A stretch of 7,446 bases of DNA from Zoogloeaceae bacterium (GTDB lineage Bacteria > Pseudomonadota > Gammaproteobacteria > Burkholderiales > Rhodocyclaceae): positions 1-7,446 of the forward strand of contig JAITNI010000293.1 in NCBI GenBank assembly GCA_031290535.1, written 5' to 3'. This document shows positions 6,871 through 7,446 of the stretch, piece by piece. The notes below the pieces were generated by a model. That model was given only the letters and a program-made list of their open reading frames with translations, had not been told where the DNA came from and did no database searches. Both the position numbers and the translations under genes were made by a program. Within the stretch, counting starts at the first letter, position 1. Each line of letters opens with the position of its first letter.

Positions 6871-7446
6871 TCAGTCCGGGATTTGCCCGCCAATGAGCAG
6901 CAGAAGCGCAAAGCAGGGCAGAATCGCCATGAGTCCGGCCATGACATCCAGAAGATTCGTGCGACACGGAAGATTGGCCTGCCGCTGAAGCAGCATTTTG
7001 AGATGAATCCCCACCACACCGAGCGAGGCGACGGGGAGCAACAGAATCGCCGGGACGAAGACAAGCAAAATCCACAATGCATCGCCCTTCACCCCTCCCC
7101 GTCCAACCCAGATCAACCAGACCGCCCAGCCCAATCCAAAGAGAAATATCCCCCTCAATGCAACTCGCCGCTCCTGCCGGAAGGCGTCCTCTGGCGTCCG
7201 TGTTGCTCCGCCGAATTTTCGTCTGACAAGAAAAACCAGAAGCGCGATCACTCCGGCAATCACCAGCATAAAAAGCAAGCCAGAGACACCCTGGGCGCGA
7301 ATTTGCACCATCGCCAGCCAGGTCGCCAGAATCAGCCAGAGACCCAGAATCGACAACAGCGCCTTCTTCCCCTCCCCAAGCCGCAAACGCCACTGCCGCG
7401 CCACCCAGGCCGGCGCCAGCAGACACCAGAACAGCAGGGCGGGCAC
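6871..7446 (-). CDS. Partial paralogous membrane protein (5' end outside the window)
   Basis: The last 191 residues of a multi-pass membrane protein; the frame remains open to the window edge. The GTG at the very edge is probably an internal Val, because the aligned position in the downstream paralogue is about residue 108. Visible residues 2-51 ([20 protein letters not shown], then ILATWLAMVQIRA) match the paralogue closely. The proteins diverge after that. A basic/acidic stretch RRKFGG...TPEDAFRQERRVALRG (75-99) and two or three extra hydrophobic segments (about 98-114 and 122-147) are present only here. The C-terminus GGQIPD matches the paralogue's EVQMPD, so both ends of the family are kept. 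No CdsA catalytic signature is visible. Function is unknown, though membrane location is very likely. Confidence 0.82.
   Translation of the reverse strand: MPALLFWCLLAPAWVARQWRLRLGEGKKALLSILGLWLILATWLAMVQIRAQGVSGLLFMLVIAGVIALLVFLVRRKFGGATRTPEDAFRQERRVALRGIFLFGLGWAVWLIWVGRGGVKGDALWILLVFVPAILLLPVASLGVVGIHLKMLLQRQANLPCRTNLLDVMAGLMAILPCFALLLLIGGQIPD
7293..7446 (-). repeat. Duplicated coding block, copy B (pairs with 6375-6528)
   Basis: This is the matching copy in the upstream paralogue. Identity extends to the window edge, so the duplicated block probably continues outside it. The two genes also share similar final bases (TCA-TCCGG-ATTTGC pattern at 6169 and 6871), while the sequence between the two conserved parts differs. 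Confidence 0.85.

Noticed and set aside
7444..7446. GTG at the window edge as the true start of the upstream membrane protein
   Set aside because: The paralogue has about 108 further residues before this point and the frame is open to the edge, so the gene almost certainly continues outside the window.

Overview
The window comes from a betaproteobacterium-like genome of moderately high GC content. The ribosomal proteins point there: L3 has the stretch [18 protein letters not shown] around its modifiable Gln, S3 starts [12 protein letters not shown] and ends in a long charged tail, and L23, S17 and RsmA have matching sequence styles. This placement rests on remembered family sequences and not on a search. 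A genus cannot be named.

Every gene I can support lies on the minus strand, so the window reads from high to low coordinates. First come two adjacent paralogous membrane-protein genes (7446-6871, cut by the window edge, and 6846-6169). The complete one resembles the N-terminal membrane half of CDP-diglyceride synthase (CdsA) but has no catalytic signature. Five bases later is rsmA (6163-5327), the 16S rRNA adenine dimethyltransferase. A 206-base gap (5326-5121) holds a good sigma70-type promoter and a short leader with two hairpins. It is followed by the tightly packed ribosomal cluster rplC-rplD-rplW-rplB-rpsS-rplV-rpsC-rplP-rpmC-rpsQ (5120-323). A strong intrinsic terminator (297-253) closes the operon. 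Bases 1-252 hold no gene I can support.

The ten ribosomal genes keep the classical S10-operon order, with gaps of 0-13 bases and one ATGA overlap, so they are clearly one transcription and translation unit. Two things are unusual. The normal first gene, rpsJ (S10), is missing: rplC is first, behind its own promoter, with rsmA upstream. Also, the operon stops at a terminator after rpsQ, with no rplN or other spc-operon gene in the remaining 252 bases. The S10-spc block therefore looks split in this genome, and rsmA now sits beside the ribosomal proteins whose rRNA it helps to mature.

The points most worth a second look are the tandem CdsA-like proteins without a catalytic domain, the two-hairpin rplC leader as a possible L4-type autoregulatory site, the missing rpsJ, and a basic N-terminal extension of about 28 residues on L23. 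I found no CRISPR array, tRNA, rRNA or intact mobile element.
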